Assembly (NCBI GenBank): GCA_910579135.1
Contig: CAJTTM010000001.1
Span: forward strand, 1-64,000
Direction of reading: 5' to 3'
DNA from: an uncultured Erysipelotrichales bacterium
GTDB lineage: Bacteria > Bacillota_I > Bacilli_A > Erysipelotrichales > Coprobacillaceae
Length of the DNA: 64,000 nucleotides
In this document: positions 1-7,642 of the stretch, piece after piece
Position numbering within the stretch: the stretch's first letter is position 1
How the letters are laid out: every line of letters begins with the position of its first letter
Translations under genes and position numbers: made by a program
Notes under the pieces: generated by a model
The model's database searches: none
The model's input: the letters and a program-made list of their open reading frames with translations, nothing else
Told to the model about the DNA's origin: nothing

Positions 1-54
1 ATGACTATGTGTGCCTTGAAGCCGCAGGCAGAAAGGAATGTGAGGTTAATATGA
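1..54 (+). CDS. C-terminal end of an unknown protein (partial)
   Basis: Frame 1 is open from the window edge and ends at TGA 52-54, giving a 17-residue tail ending ...QAERNVRLI. Its stop overlaps the ATG of the next gene in an ATGA arrangement, which is typical of translationally coupled genes and supports a real upstream gene. Too little is present to assign a family; a chance open frame is possible. Confidence 0.45.
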   Translation: MTMCALKPQAERNVRLI

Positions 55-1406
55 AGAAAAATGATTATATTGTTGGTGAGTGTATTGATTATACTCATGA
101 TGGTAAGGGTGTTGTTAAGGTTGAACATTTTCCAATATTTGTAAAGAATATGCTTGTTGGTGAAATTGGACAAGTCAAAATTATTAAAGTTTTAAAGAAT
201 TATGCTATAGGGAGATTAATTAAATTAGAAAAAACATCTGAATATAGAATTGAACCTAAATGTCCTATTTATAAACAATGTGGAGGATGTCATTTACAAC
301 ATCTTTCTATAACTGCACAACAACAATTTAAAACAAAGAGAGTAAAAGATACATTAGAACGTATTGGGCATTGTCATGTTTTTGTGAATGATTGTATGAT
401 GATGGATGATCCTTGGTTTTATCGTAATAAGGTACAAGTTCCTATTGGTTTACAAGATAATAGGGTGATTGCTGGCTTTTATAAAGAACATTCTAATGAT
501 ATTATTGATATGGATTGTTGTTATATTCAAAATGAAGAGTCTAATCAGATTGTTCAAAGAATAAAAGAATTATTAGATGAATATCATATTGAACCTTATA
601 ATAAACTTACAAAGAAGGGGAATATAAAACATATTCTTACAAAACAAGGTTATTATACAAAGGAAATGATGGTTGTATTGATTTCTAAGAATAAAATGAT
701 TCCTCGTATTTTTAGAATAGTGAATACTTTAAAAAAAGAGTTTCCTCATATTAAAACCATTATTCATAATATTAATCCTAGAGATGATAATGTGATATTA
801 GGAAATAAAGAAGTCATTTTATATGGGAATGGTTATATAGAAGATCGATTATTAGATCATACATATAAGATCTCTTTGAAATCTTTTTACCAGATTAATC
901 CTATTCAAGTTGAAAAGCTATATTCTAAAGCAATTGAATTTGCAGAATTCAAAAAAGATGATGTTGTATTAGATGCGTATTGTGGAATAGGAACGATTGG
1001 TCTTTCTTGCGCTTCTCAAGTTAAGAAAGTTTATGGTGTGGAAATAGTTGAAGAAGCTATTGAAGATGCGAAAGAGAATGCTTTAAGAAATCATATAGAG
1101 AATATAGAATTCTTTGCGAAAGATGCAGGAGAATTTATGGTAGAGTTCTCCAAAAAGAATATTCCTATTGATGTTGTTATGGTTGATCCTCCTAGAAAGG
1201 GATGTTCATCAACATTTCTAGATCAATTGATAACATTATCTCCTCAAAGAATTGTGTATGTTTCTTGTGATGTTTCTACTCAAGCAAGAGATATTGATAT
1301 TTTACAGAAACATGGATACAAAGTTGATAAATGTCAGCCTGTAGATATGTTTCCTCATACGAATCATGTTGAGACTGTCTGCTTGATGTCTAGGAAAGAG
1401 AAATAA
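51..1406 (+). CDS. rlmD: 23S rRNA (uracil-5-)-methyltransferase, TrmA/RumA family
   Basis: SAM-dependent RNA m5U methyltransferase of about 451 residues. In order: an N-terminal TRAM-like domain (about residues 1-60); a cysteine cluster CPIYKQCGGC with a fourth Cys at DCCYIQ, as in the 4Fe-4S members; a central RNA-binding part; and a Rossmann domain with SAM motif VLDAYCGIGTIG. The base-binding/catalytic motifs are VDPPRKGC and YVSCD, whose Cys is the expected nucleophile. The ATG at 51 is preferred over a GTG at 9 because homology starts with KNDYIVGE and the upstream codons belong to the previous gene's overlap. The family is certain; which uridine (U747, U1939 or both) is modified cannot be told from sequence, so the symbol is approximate. 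Confidence 0.9.
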   Translation: MKKNDYIVGECIDYTHDGKGVVKVEHFPIFVKNMLVGEIGQVKIIKVLKNYAIGRLIKLEKTSEYRIEPKCPIYKQCGGCHLQHLSITAQQQFKTKRVKDTLERIGHCHVFVNDCMMMDDPWFYRNKVQVPIGLQDNRVIAGFYKEHSNDIIDMDCCYIQNEESNQIVQRIKELLDEYHIEPYNKLTKKGNIKHILTKQGYYTKEMMVVLISKNKMIPRIFRIVNTLKKEFPHIKTIIHNINPRDDNVILGNKEVILYGNGYIEDRLLDHTYKISLKSFYQINPIQVEKLYSKAIEFAEFKKDDVVLDAYCGIGTIGLSCASQVKKVYGVEIVEEAIEDAKENALRNHIENIEFFAKDAGEFMVEFSKKNIPIDVVMVDPPRKGCSSTFLDQLITLSPQRIVYVSCDVSTQARDIDILQKHGYKVDKCQPVDMFPHTNHVETVCLMSRKEK

Positions 1407-1521
1407 ATAGCGAAAAGTAGCGTATTTACGGGCTTTTTTGAGATTAGGCAATGGCTCATGAAAGTCCGTATTTCTTATATTGAAACATATCTACTGTAAA
1501 AACGGTCAGAGGGTTTAGGCT

Positions 1522-1661
1522 GTGGATTAGATGTCGTGGGTTGTGGCACTAGGATAGATGTTATCTAGGGTGCAAACTCAATTTGAGTGAGTGATTTAGA
1601 TGTTGTCTAATCCGGCATCTCGACTGTTGGCTATATAGCAGGCAGTGGATTAGATGTTATG
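1522..1661. repeat. four short direct repeats (consensus GGATTAGATGTTNT)
   Basis: Related 11-15 bp units occur at about 1522-1536, 1551-1565, 1593-1608 and 1645-1661, at irregular spacing of 30-52 bp. They lie just upstream of the cargo genes at 1678 and inside DNA that is GC-richer than the methyltransferase gene. They could be operator sites, the end of a mobile element, or remains of a coding repeat. No open frame runs through them. The 1407-1677 gap holds nothing else recognisable. Confidence 0.5.
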
Positions 1662-1677
1662 GAAGGAGTGAAGTGTA

Positions 1678-2448
1678 ATGTCCGAAATAAAGTTTTTGTT
1701 GAAGTTTGGAAAGCGTGAGCACTTGGAGAGTCTTGTGGAAGGTAATGTATACTGCTCAAATGCCATCACTTTCTGGGGAATTGAAGATAAATTAAAAATC
1801 AAAGGGCAAGGAGATATTCTTGAAGCTGGAACAAGAATGTTTGCTGAAAAGATGATAATGCAGCATCCAGATACCAAAGAGGTCATTGCTGAATTTGGAA
1901 AAGCAAATGGTTTAATGAGAGTAGAGCCAGCAGAAAAAATGCCAGTGTTTTGTATGTTTGCTGTTTATGAAGAAGACTGTAAAGTTGATGAACACGGAAA
2001 TACAATTATTAATCTTTCCAGCGATAAAAAACAGACGATTAGAGAACATTTTCCGAATGCCGATGCTGTTGCAGTTATCCCTAATCCTGAGGCATTTATT
2101 GAAGATATTAGTAAAAGCATAGGTACTGACATTAAAGCTGGAAAAGTTAATTATTTTCATATAGATAAGGGCTATGAAACCAAAGATGGTAGAACGGCAA
2201 TGGATATGGAATATATGAAATACCTGATGCAAGATGCTGCTCCTGAAAAAGTAGATGGTGGAACAAGATATGTTTTTTATGCAGACTATGCTTTTAGAGT
2301 GTTATTCTGCAAGGACGTATTTTTTGAGCAGGAGCAGGAATATAGAATCGTATTGCCAAAAGAAAAAATAGAGGTTGGAAAGAGTTATCCAGTACAACTT
2401 TCTACAGATTATGAAATATATGATTTGAATACATTTTTTGAAAATTAG
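1678..2448 (+). CDS. hypothetical protein, possibly DUF2971-like
   Basis: A 256-residue soluble protein with no signal peptide or membrane segment. The N-terminal pattern KFGKREHLESLVEGNVYCSN and the late motif FFEQEQEYRIVLP resemble DUF2971-type proteins (an 'F..EqEyRi' element near the C-terminus), but this is pattern recognition only. A strong Shine-Dalgarno GGAAGGAG precedes the ATG. It is the first of three same-strand genes separated by 17 and 4 bp, followed by an SMI1/KNR4 protein and a nuclease. Base composition is higher in GC than the flanking core genes, consistent with transfer. Function unknown. Confidence 0.7.
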   Translation: MSEIKFLLKFGKREHLESLVEGNVYCSNAITFWGIEDKLKIKGQGDILEAGTRMFAEKMIMQHPDTKEVIAEFGKANGLMRVEPAEKMPVFCMFAVYEEDCKVDEHGNTIINLSSDKKQTIREHFPNADAVAVIPNPEAFIEDISKSIGTDIKAGKVNYFHIDKGYETKDGRTAMDMEYMKYLMQDAAPEKVDGGTRYVFYADYAFRVLFCKDVFFEQEQEYRIVLPKEKIEVGKSYPVQLSTDYEIYDLNTFFEN

Positions 2449-2465
2449 AGAAGGAGGAGCCATAC

Positions 2466-2891
2466 ATGATTTCCGAAGAATTAAAATTGATTGTGGACAA
2501 ATTCAATGAACAAGGGAAAATGAATTTCCTTGAAGAAACCACAGAAGAAAAGATATCAGAATTTGAGAAGGGGCATAGTGTAAAGCTTCCTACAAAATTC
2601 AAGGAATGGTTGTTGTTTTCTGATGGTGGGGAGTTTTTCTTACCAGCAGGCATTCAGTTATATGGTATTGAGCATAAACCATTAATTGATGTAGATAACA
2701 ATGACAGACCTAGTGAAGATTATATCGTCATCGGTGCACTCGCATCAGGAGACCCAATTCTCTGTGAAAAAGCTGGTGAAAAAATCGCTATTTATAATCA
2801 GGAAGCTGGAAGAATTGAAGATGATGAAATCTATGATGACTTCATAGCATTTTTGAATGACCTGTATGATTTGCTTGGCATAGGAGGTTGA
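2466..2891 (+). CDS. SMI1/KNR4 family protein (immunity-type)
   Basis: 141 residues. The features ISEFEKGHSVKLPTKFKEWL, then FSDGGEF, then YIVIGALASGDPILCE are the usual SMI1/KNR4 (SUKH) signature: an LP..yk.fl helix, a (S/N)GG turn and a beta-rich C-terminal half. SUKH proteins commonly act as immunity proteins that bind and neutralise nuclease toxins. The gene sits 4 bp upstream of an HNH/GHH-like nuclease gene, which fits that role, although polymorphic toxin loci usually place immunity after the toxin. SD GGAGGAG at about 2453-2459 supports the ATG at 2466. Confidence 0.8.
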   Translation: MISEELKLIVDKFNEQGKMNFLEETTEEKISEFEKGHSVKLPTKFKEWLLFSDGGEFFLPAGIQLYGIEHKPLIDVDNNDRPSEDYIVIGALASGDPILCEKAGEKIAIYNQEAGRIEDDEIYDDFIAFLNDLYDLLGIGG

Positions 2892-2895
2892 TTCT

Positions 2896-3780
2896 ATGTC
2901 GAGACGAACAGCAGAATCCAATAAAGCGATACTTGCTGCATGGAATAAGGAACAAGAACTTGTTCAGGAAGGTAAAGGAACAAGAGAGTGGACTCCAAAA
3001 CAGCAGCAAGATATTCTTGAAAAAGGCAAAGCTTATGATGATGGCGTTGCATTTCAAGGCCAACATATGAAGAGCGCTGAAATGTATCCAGAATATCAAG
3101 GAGACCCCGGAAACATTCAGTTCCTTACAAGAGCTGAGCATTTAGAGGCTCATAACGGAAACTGGAGAAATCCAACAAACTGGTATTTCAATCCCGTAAC
3201 TAAAGAAAAATTTGACTTTGGTGATGGCCCATTTATTCCATGTGAAGTAATCAAGTTACCTGAGCCGGTAGTTATTGTCCCTAAGGAGGATAGCAGCTTT
3301 AAAGAGCAAAAATCAGAAGAGAAAATTAAATCTGATAAATCTGAAGATGTATTAAATCAAAATAAAGAAGTAGATAAAATTACGGATAAAAAGCAAAATA
3401 CGGTCGTACCTCCTAAAATTCAAACTCCGAAGAAAAACAATATGTTTGTTAGAGGTTTGAAGTCAGTTGGTAGATTTATTGTTGAGCATCCGGTTGAATC
3501 TCTTGAAATAGCAGGTGTTGTAATTGGCGGAGCGGCGAAAGCAATATCCTCTTTTAGAGGAAGTAGCTCTAGCAGTAGTGCTCACAATACAATGCCTAAA
3601 AACGATTCAAATTCAACAGGTACCGGCATTGCTGAAAAAGTTGCGGATATAGTAGAAAAGGCTAATAGGTCTATGCCTAGTGAGAATGATGTTTCGGGGC
3701 ATAGACAACGATATCATACGAAGGATGGTGTTATTTGGAAGGATAAAGCACCGTACCATCGTGGTGGAAATAAAGACTGA
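2896..3780 (+). CDS. HNH/endonuclease VII-like (GHH-type) nuclease with basic C-terminal tail
   Basis: 294 residues. An N-terminal nuclease-like segment (about residues 50-110) reads DGVAFQGQHMKSAEMYPEYQ, then DPGNIQFLTRAEHLEAHNG. This matches the layout of GHH/HNH-endoVII toxins (GHH..s...P....dp.NI..l...eH...H), with GQH in place of GHH. A charged, Lys/Glu-rich linker follows (about 120-180), then a short hydrophobic stretch around VESLEIAGVVIGGAAKAI, a poly-Ser patch and a C-terminal HRQRYHTKDGVIWKD...HRGG tail. There is no signal peptide or obvious secretion domain, and the nuclease is N-terminal, unlike classical polymorphic toxins. SD AGGAGG precedes ATG 2896. Partner of the SUKH gene upstream is inferred. 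Could be an anti-phage or inter-bacterial effector, or a domesticated fragment. Confidence 0.7.
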   Translation: MSRRTAESNKAILAAWNKEQELVQEGKGTREWTPKQQQDILEKGKAYDDGVAFQGQHMKSAEMYPEYQGDPGNIQFLTRAEHLEAHNGNWRNPTNWYFNPVTKEKFDFGDGPFIPCEVIKLPEPVVIVPKEDSSFKEQKSEEKIKSDKSEDVLNQNKEVDKITDKKQNTVVPPKIQTPKKNNMFVRGLKSVGRFIVEHPVESLEIAGVVIGGAAKAISSFRGSSSSSSAHNTMPKNDSNSTGTGIAEKVADIVEKANRSMPSENDVSGHRQRYHTKDGVIWKDKAPYHRGGNKD

Positions 3781-3789
3781 TGACAAAAC

Positions 3790-3825
3790 AACCCTCTCAA
3801 CCATCATGGCTGGGAGGGTTTCGTG
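3790..3825. terminator. hairpin between convergent nuclease gene and recombinase pseudogene
   Basis: Arms AACCCTC (3790-3796) and GAGGGTT (3814-3820), 10 bp after the nuclease stop, followed by a weak T run. It lies between convergent genes and could serve both strands. Confidence 0.6.
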
Positions 3826-3834
3826 CGTCTGGGG

Positions 3835-5284
3835 TTATCTTTCAACATCGACCTTAAGGCCGGATTTCAATTCAACAGTACAATGGTCATCCCAGATGAT
3901 GATTTGCTTAAGCCAGCGTTTTACAAGTGCTTCATCAAACACTGTAAGGTCGGAAGACTGGTCTTTAATGAAATCCTGCAATTCAGTGATGCGCTGTAGC
4001 TGTTCATCACGCTGTACTGTGTCCATTGAGGCTTGCTGGCGCTTTTCTCTGAGCGCGAAAATCTGGTCGGCAATCTCGTCGTAGGGTTCCTTGTTGTTTG
4101 CCTTTTTAACAAGCTCCTGCTGAAGTTCCATAAGCTTCTCATCAATGCCATCAGTGGTGATAGCTACAGATGCTCTGATGACCTGAGCGATGTTTTGTTG
4201 TAGCTGTTTCTGGTATTTGGATTTATCACCGAGCAGTTCGTTCAAGGCAATGAGTACGATTTCCTGCAGGTCAAGCTCGTTTATGGTTCTGGCATGGCAT
4301 TCAAGGCCAGTAGGTTCTAGCTTGCTGATGCAGCGCCAGACGATGGATTTGCAGCCGCGATTGTTCCAGTGGATTCTTCTGAACATTTCACCACAATCAC
4401 CGCAAATAACTATCTGTGAGAAGCTGTGGTTGCAACTGTAGCTTCGTTTCTTTCCATTGGCGCTGGTCTTAACAACTCGTCTGCGCACCAATTCTTCCTG
4501 TACTCGCATGTAAATCTCTTTAGGAATAATCGTTTCGTGGTTGCCTTCAACATAATACTGAGGAACGATGCCAGTGTTCTTAACTCTGGTCTTGTTAAGA
4601 AAATCGGTGGTGTAAGTCTTCTGCAGAAGGGCATCACCGATGTATTTCTCGTTGCGGAGAATCTTGTTGATGGTGCTTGTATGCCATCGAGGTTTACCTG
4701 CACTGGTAAGAATACCATCCGCTTCAAGTCCTGCTGCAATCTTATCCATGCTGTAGCCTTCAAGGGTACTCTTGGTAGATTCGTTTTACGATTTCTGTCT
4801 GTTCTGGGTCGATGACAAGGTTGCCTTCTTCATCTTTAGTGTAGCCGAGAAAGCGATTATGGTTTGCCTGTACCTGACCATTCTGGTAGTGGAACTGAAG
4901 TCCAAGCTTTATGTTCTGACTTAATGATTGTGATTCAAGCTAGGTCAGTGAAGCCATAATCGTAAGAAGAACTTCACCCTTTGCATCCATTGTATTGATT
5001 GCTTCTTTTTCAAAGAATACTGGGATGTTCTTTTCCTTAAGCTGCCTGATGTACTTCAAACAATCTAAGGTGTTTTTGACAAATCGGCTGATTGATTTTG
5101 TGATAATCATGTTGATGGTGCCAGCTTCACAATCTTCAATCATGTGGTTGAATTCTTATCTGTTCTTGGTGTTGGTGCTGGAGATACCATCATCAGCGTA
5201 TATTCCAGCAAATTCCCATTCAGGGTTCTTTTTTATATATTCTGTGTAGTGCTCAACCTGAGTTTCATAACTTGTATCTTGCTC
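3835..5284 (-). pseudogene. large serine recombinase, decayed and 5'-truncated
   Basis: Read on the minus strand this is one recombinase of the Resolvase + Recombinase + zinc-beta-ribbon type. The intact part (4749-3835, 304 residues) carries the Recombinase domain, the ribbon Cys pairs CGDCGEMF and the Cys after CHAR, and the coiled-coil tail. Upstream (5284-4750) the catalytic domain continues (YADDGIS, ITKSISRF, KGEVLLTIMASL) but is broken by TAA near 5155-5157 (a Glu codon in relatives), TAG near 4940 (a Gln codon), and a +1 frameshift near 4764 (CCCT for CCT). The start and the first ~25 residues, including the catalytic Ser of the Y.RVS motif, are missing beyond about 5284. The gene cannot make an active enzyme. 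It marks the remains of an integrative element that probably brought the 1.7-3.8 kb cargo. Confidence 0.9.
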
Positions 5285-5489
5285 ATTGTAAATAGTAAAA
5301 TAAACTTGAAGAAAACTATTAAATTTATAATTCCGAAAATTCTACAAGTCAAATTCTCATTTTTCTTCAATTTATAGTTGACTACAGTACTATAAAAATT
5401 TAATTGTTTGTAGATCAAATTGTCACAAACAAAAGCTTTATTTGTTATGGATGATTATGTCTTGAGCTCGGTAGAAGTTATTATGCATA

Positions 5490-5612
5490 ACACATAGAGA
5501 ATATAGTGAAATGAATATAACATATAAATAATTAAAGTATACAACTGTCATTTTAAAATGGCAGTTTTTTTGTATAACATTTTAATTAGAAATATGTTGT
5601 GATAGAGTAAAA
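5490..5612. repeat. ~125 bp direct repeat, copy 1 (contains a hairpin)
   Basis: Near-identical to 7240-7364. It includes the shared core around ATGAATATAACATATAAATA (5511-5530) and a hairpin AACTGTCATTTT/AAAATGGCAGTT (5543-5566) followed by a T run. The two copies bracket the LytTR-DUF3021 pair. The rest of 5285-5930 is AT-rich with no supported gene; a 63-codon minus-strand frame at 5618-5809 has no ribosome site or recognisable sequence. Confidence 0.8.
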
Positions 5613-5930
5613 GACAATTAGGAGTTTAAAAACCATAATTTTATAAGTGGTTGTTGGACTTCATAAAGCTTTAATAAAATCCTAAAAATCTTTGAAAACA
5701 AATGATTATAATAGTATGCTTTCCTTGTCATTTGTTTATCCTGGATTCGATTGCTTATAAGGGTAAAAGCAAGGAAAGTCTCATAACTAAATATAACAAA
5801 GTTTAGCAATTAGAAAAATGTGACATATGTGCGAATATATGATAACTGAGGATTTCAAGATGGGTCTGTCCTTTTATAGTCTTTGTCACTATTTTCATTT
5901 TTTGACCACTTGTGTTTAGAAATCAACCGA

Positions 5931-5973
5931 CTATTGAAAATCTATTGAAAGCAACATTGGCTTTTTATATAAT
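5931..5973 (+). promoter_or_regulatory. promoter of the LytTR gene with an 11 bp direct repeat
   Basis: -35 TTGAAA (5945-5950), 17 bp spacer, -10 TATAAT (5968-5973), 27 bp before the ATG at 6000. A direct repeat CTATTGAAA starts at 5931 and 5942 and overlaps the -35, a plausible autoregulatory site. Confidence 0.65.
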
Positions 5974-5999
5974 GTTGTCAAAGAGAGGAGGGATTTCAA

Positions 6000-6440
6000 A
6001 TGCAGATCGAAGTTAAGATAGACAGCTCATATATTGATCCTAAAGTAATTATATTGGCTGCTTCTATGACAGAAGATGTTCATATTATATTGAGCAAGTT
6101 ATCGGATCAGGCACCACAGATTATTTCAGGAAGCAAGGATAATAAGATTGAGATTATAGAACCAGAGGATTTAATTCGTATTTATGCAAGAGCTGGAAAA
6201 GTTTTTGCTGTTACCCATAAGGGCGAATACGCATTGCGTCTTCGGCTATATGAAATAGAGGAATGGTTGCCAACTCATCAATTTGTCCGTATCTCCAATT
6301 CAGAAATCATTAATCTAAAAAATGTCAATAACTTTGACTTAAGCTTTACAGGCACAATTTGTGTTAAATTAGCCAGTGGTACAATTACATATGTATCTAG
6401 ACGTTATGTTTCAAAATTAAAAAAAATATTAGGAATATGA
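6000..6440 (+). CDS. LytTR-domain transcriptional regulator
   Basis: 146 residues, without a receiver domain. After about 45 N-terminal residues comes a LytTR DNA-binding domain: EIIEPEDLIRIYARAGKVFAVT (start of the domain), the RLRLYEIEEWLP segment, FVRISNSEIINL, and the C-terminal ISRRYV-type end (VSRRYVSKLKKIL). Such small LytTR proteins are nearly always paired with a DUF3021 membrane protein, as here (next gene overlaps its SD with this stop). SD GAGGAGGG at about 5986-5993. Targets are unknown; its own promoter is a candidate. Confidence 0.9.
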   Translation: MQIEVKIDSSYIDPKVIILAASMTEDVHIILSKLSDQAPQIISGSKDNKIEIIEPEDLIRIYARAGKVFAVTHKGEYALRLRLYEIEEWLPTHQFVRISNSEIINLKNVNNFDLSFTGTICVKLASGTITYVSRRYVSKLKKILGI

Positions 6441-6450
6441 GGTGAAAAAA

Positions 6451-6909
6451 ATGAAAAAGAAAATAATCTTACGCAGTATTTTGGGTTTTCCTATTGGAAT
6501 TACTATTGGATATTTAATTACGATAGTCATTTCTCTTGTTTGGGCAAATGGATTTTATTTGCCTTGTGTACCTGAACTAATTTATTCAATGGGGAACGAA
6601 ATCAATGCAGTTGTTTTACAGGCGCTTTTATGTGGGGTATTAGGTACTGGTTTTGCAGCAAGTTCAATAATATGGGAAATAGAAAATTGGAGCATTATAA
6701 AGCAGACTGGAATTTACTTTATTGTTATTTCTATAATAATGTTGCCAATTGCATATTTTGCATACTGGATGGAGCATAGTATCGTTGGGATCTTCAGCTA
6801 TTTTGGCATTTTCATTTTAATATTTGCTTTTATTTGGATTATACGATTTGTGATTGGAAAGCATAATGTAAGAAGAATGAATGAAAGCCTACATAATGTA
6901 AAAGATTAG
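6451..6909 (+). CDS. DUF3021 family membrane protein
   Basis: About 152 residues with four hydrophobic segments: ILGFPIGITIGYLITIVISL, the AVVLQALLCGVLGTGFAA region, IYFIVISIIMLPIAYFAYW and IFSYFGIFILIFAFIWII. This four-helix layout and the preceding LytTR gene define the LytTR/DUF3021 pair, where the membrane protein is thought to control the regulator. ATG 6451 is preferred to GTG 6442 because AGGTGA, overlapping the previous TGA stop, is correctly spaced from 6451. Function of the family is not firmly known. Confidence 0.85.
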   Translation: MKKKIILRSILGFPIGITIGYLITIVISLVWANGFYLPCVPELIYSMGNEINAVVLQALLCGVLGTGFAASSIIWEIENWSIIKQTGIYFIVISIIMLPIAYFAYWMEHSIVGIFSYFGIFILIFAFIWIIRFVIGKHNVRRMNESLHNVKD

Positions 6910-6992
6910 AAGATTTCCTCCTACATTTTTACTAGCAACTGGCTCTCTAACAAGAAAACTCAAAGGTTGAAGAGAAAGAAAAAAGTTGTATT

Positions 6993-7088
6993 ATGAAATG
7001 TCATTATTGTAATGAAGAAATGAAAAAGATTTATACCTTAAAAATAAAGAATATTTATTTTTTTGGGATAAGAGAATATAATAAATAG
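6993..7088 (+). pseudogene. remnant of a small zinc-ribbon (MKC..CNEEM) protein
   Basis: A 31-codon frame starting MKCHYCNEEMKK. This N-terminus is typical of small PF20097-like Cys-rich proteins, which are normally longer and carry a second Cys pair. Here the frame diverges after about 12 residues and stops at 7086. No good ribosome site. Most likely a decayed fragment. Confidence 0.35.
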
Positions 7089-7100
7089 GAAATGTAAGAA

Positions 7101-7181
7101 ATGAAAGATAAAAAGAAAATGATTGGTGGAATAATTCTTCTTGTAGGAATAATTGTAGCAGTAGCAATTATTCTATTATAA
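7101..7181 (+). CDS. putative 26-residue single-span membrane peptide
   Basis: Codes MKDKKKMIGG followed by about 16 hydrophobic residues (IILLVGIIVAVAIILL) and stop: a positively charged start plus one membrane helix. The upstream ribosome site (TAGGAAATG) is weak. It sits between remnants, so it could be a real small protein or an accidental frame. Confidence 0.35.
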   Translation: MKDKKKMIGGIILLVGIIVAVAIILL

Positions 7182-7239
7182 TGCAAATTACAATTTTTGT
7201 TGTGAAGAATTATACCTTTACTTTAATAGACATTGTAAT

Positions 7240-7364
7240 ACACAATATAGAAAATACAGTGAGATGAATATAACATATAAATAATTAAAGTATATAACTG
7301 TCATTTTGAAATGACAGTTTTTGTATTATGTTTTAATATAGAAATATGTTATGATAAAATAGAA
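7240..7364. repeat. ~125 bp direct repeat, copy 2 (contains a hairpin)
   Basis: Second copy of the 5490-5612 repeat, including the hairpin AACTGTCATTTT/GAAATGACAGTT (about 7296-7319) with a T run and the following AATATGTTATGATAA stretch, which holds a good -10-like element. It abuts the TfoX-C remnant, so the repeat may carry that gene's promoter. Confidence 0.8.
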
Positions 7365-7398
7365 GAAAAAAACAGAAATAATATAGGAGATAATAATA

Positions 7399-7642
7399 TG
7401 ACAGAATTAAGTTCTTTAAAAAACATTGGAAAAGTGATAGAAAGAAAACTAAAAATAATTGATATAAATTCTGTAGAGGAATTAAAAAAGTAGGAAGTAA
7501 AGATGCTTGGGATAGATTAAAGTTAAAATATTCAGAGATATGTTTAGTACATTTATATACTCTTGAAGAAGCAATTAATGGTATAGAGTATAATCAATTA
7601 TCAGAAAATGTAAAAAGGGATTTAAAGGCATTTACAGATTAA
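7399..7642 (+). pseudogene. TfoX C-terminal-domain protein, frameshifted
   Basis: Frame 1 gives MTELSSLKNIGKVIERKL...SVEELKK then TAG (7491). Reading continues in the next frame as VGSKDAWDRLKLKYSEICLV to ENVKRDLKAFTD and TAA at 7640-7642. Together they make a complete TfoX_C domain (about 80 residues, with the LxNIGK and K.GS..A...L motifs). The break lies in a run of six A (7485-7490); seven A would restore the frame. This is a one-base deletion in a homopolymer: a fixed frameshift, a slippage site or a sequencing error. SD AGGAGA at 7386-7391 precedes ATG 7399. Confidence 0.75.

Noticed and set aside
9..50. GTG start at 9 for the rRNA methyltransferase
   Set aside because: The added residues do not fit the family, and the ATG at 51 forms an ATGA overlap with the preceding gene.
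3921..5143. Several overlapping plus- and minus-strand frames in the recombinase region as separate genes
   Set aside because: They are shadow frames or broken segments of one minus-strand recombinase; only that frame shows protein family signal.
1500..5300. CRISPR array from the repeats near 1522-1661
   Set aside because: Units are 11-15 bp, imperfect and irregularly spaced, with no cas genes.
5618..5809. 63-codon minus-strand frame
   Set aside because: No ribosome site, no recognisable sequence, AT-rich intergenic DNA.
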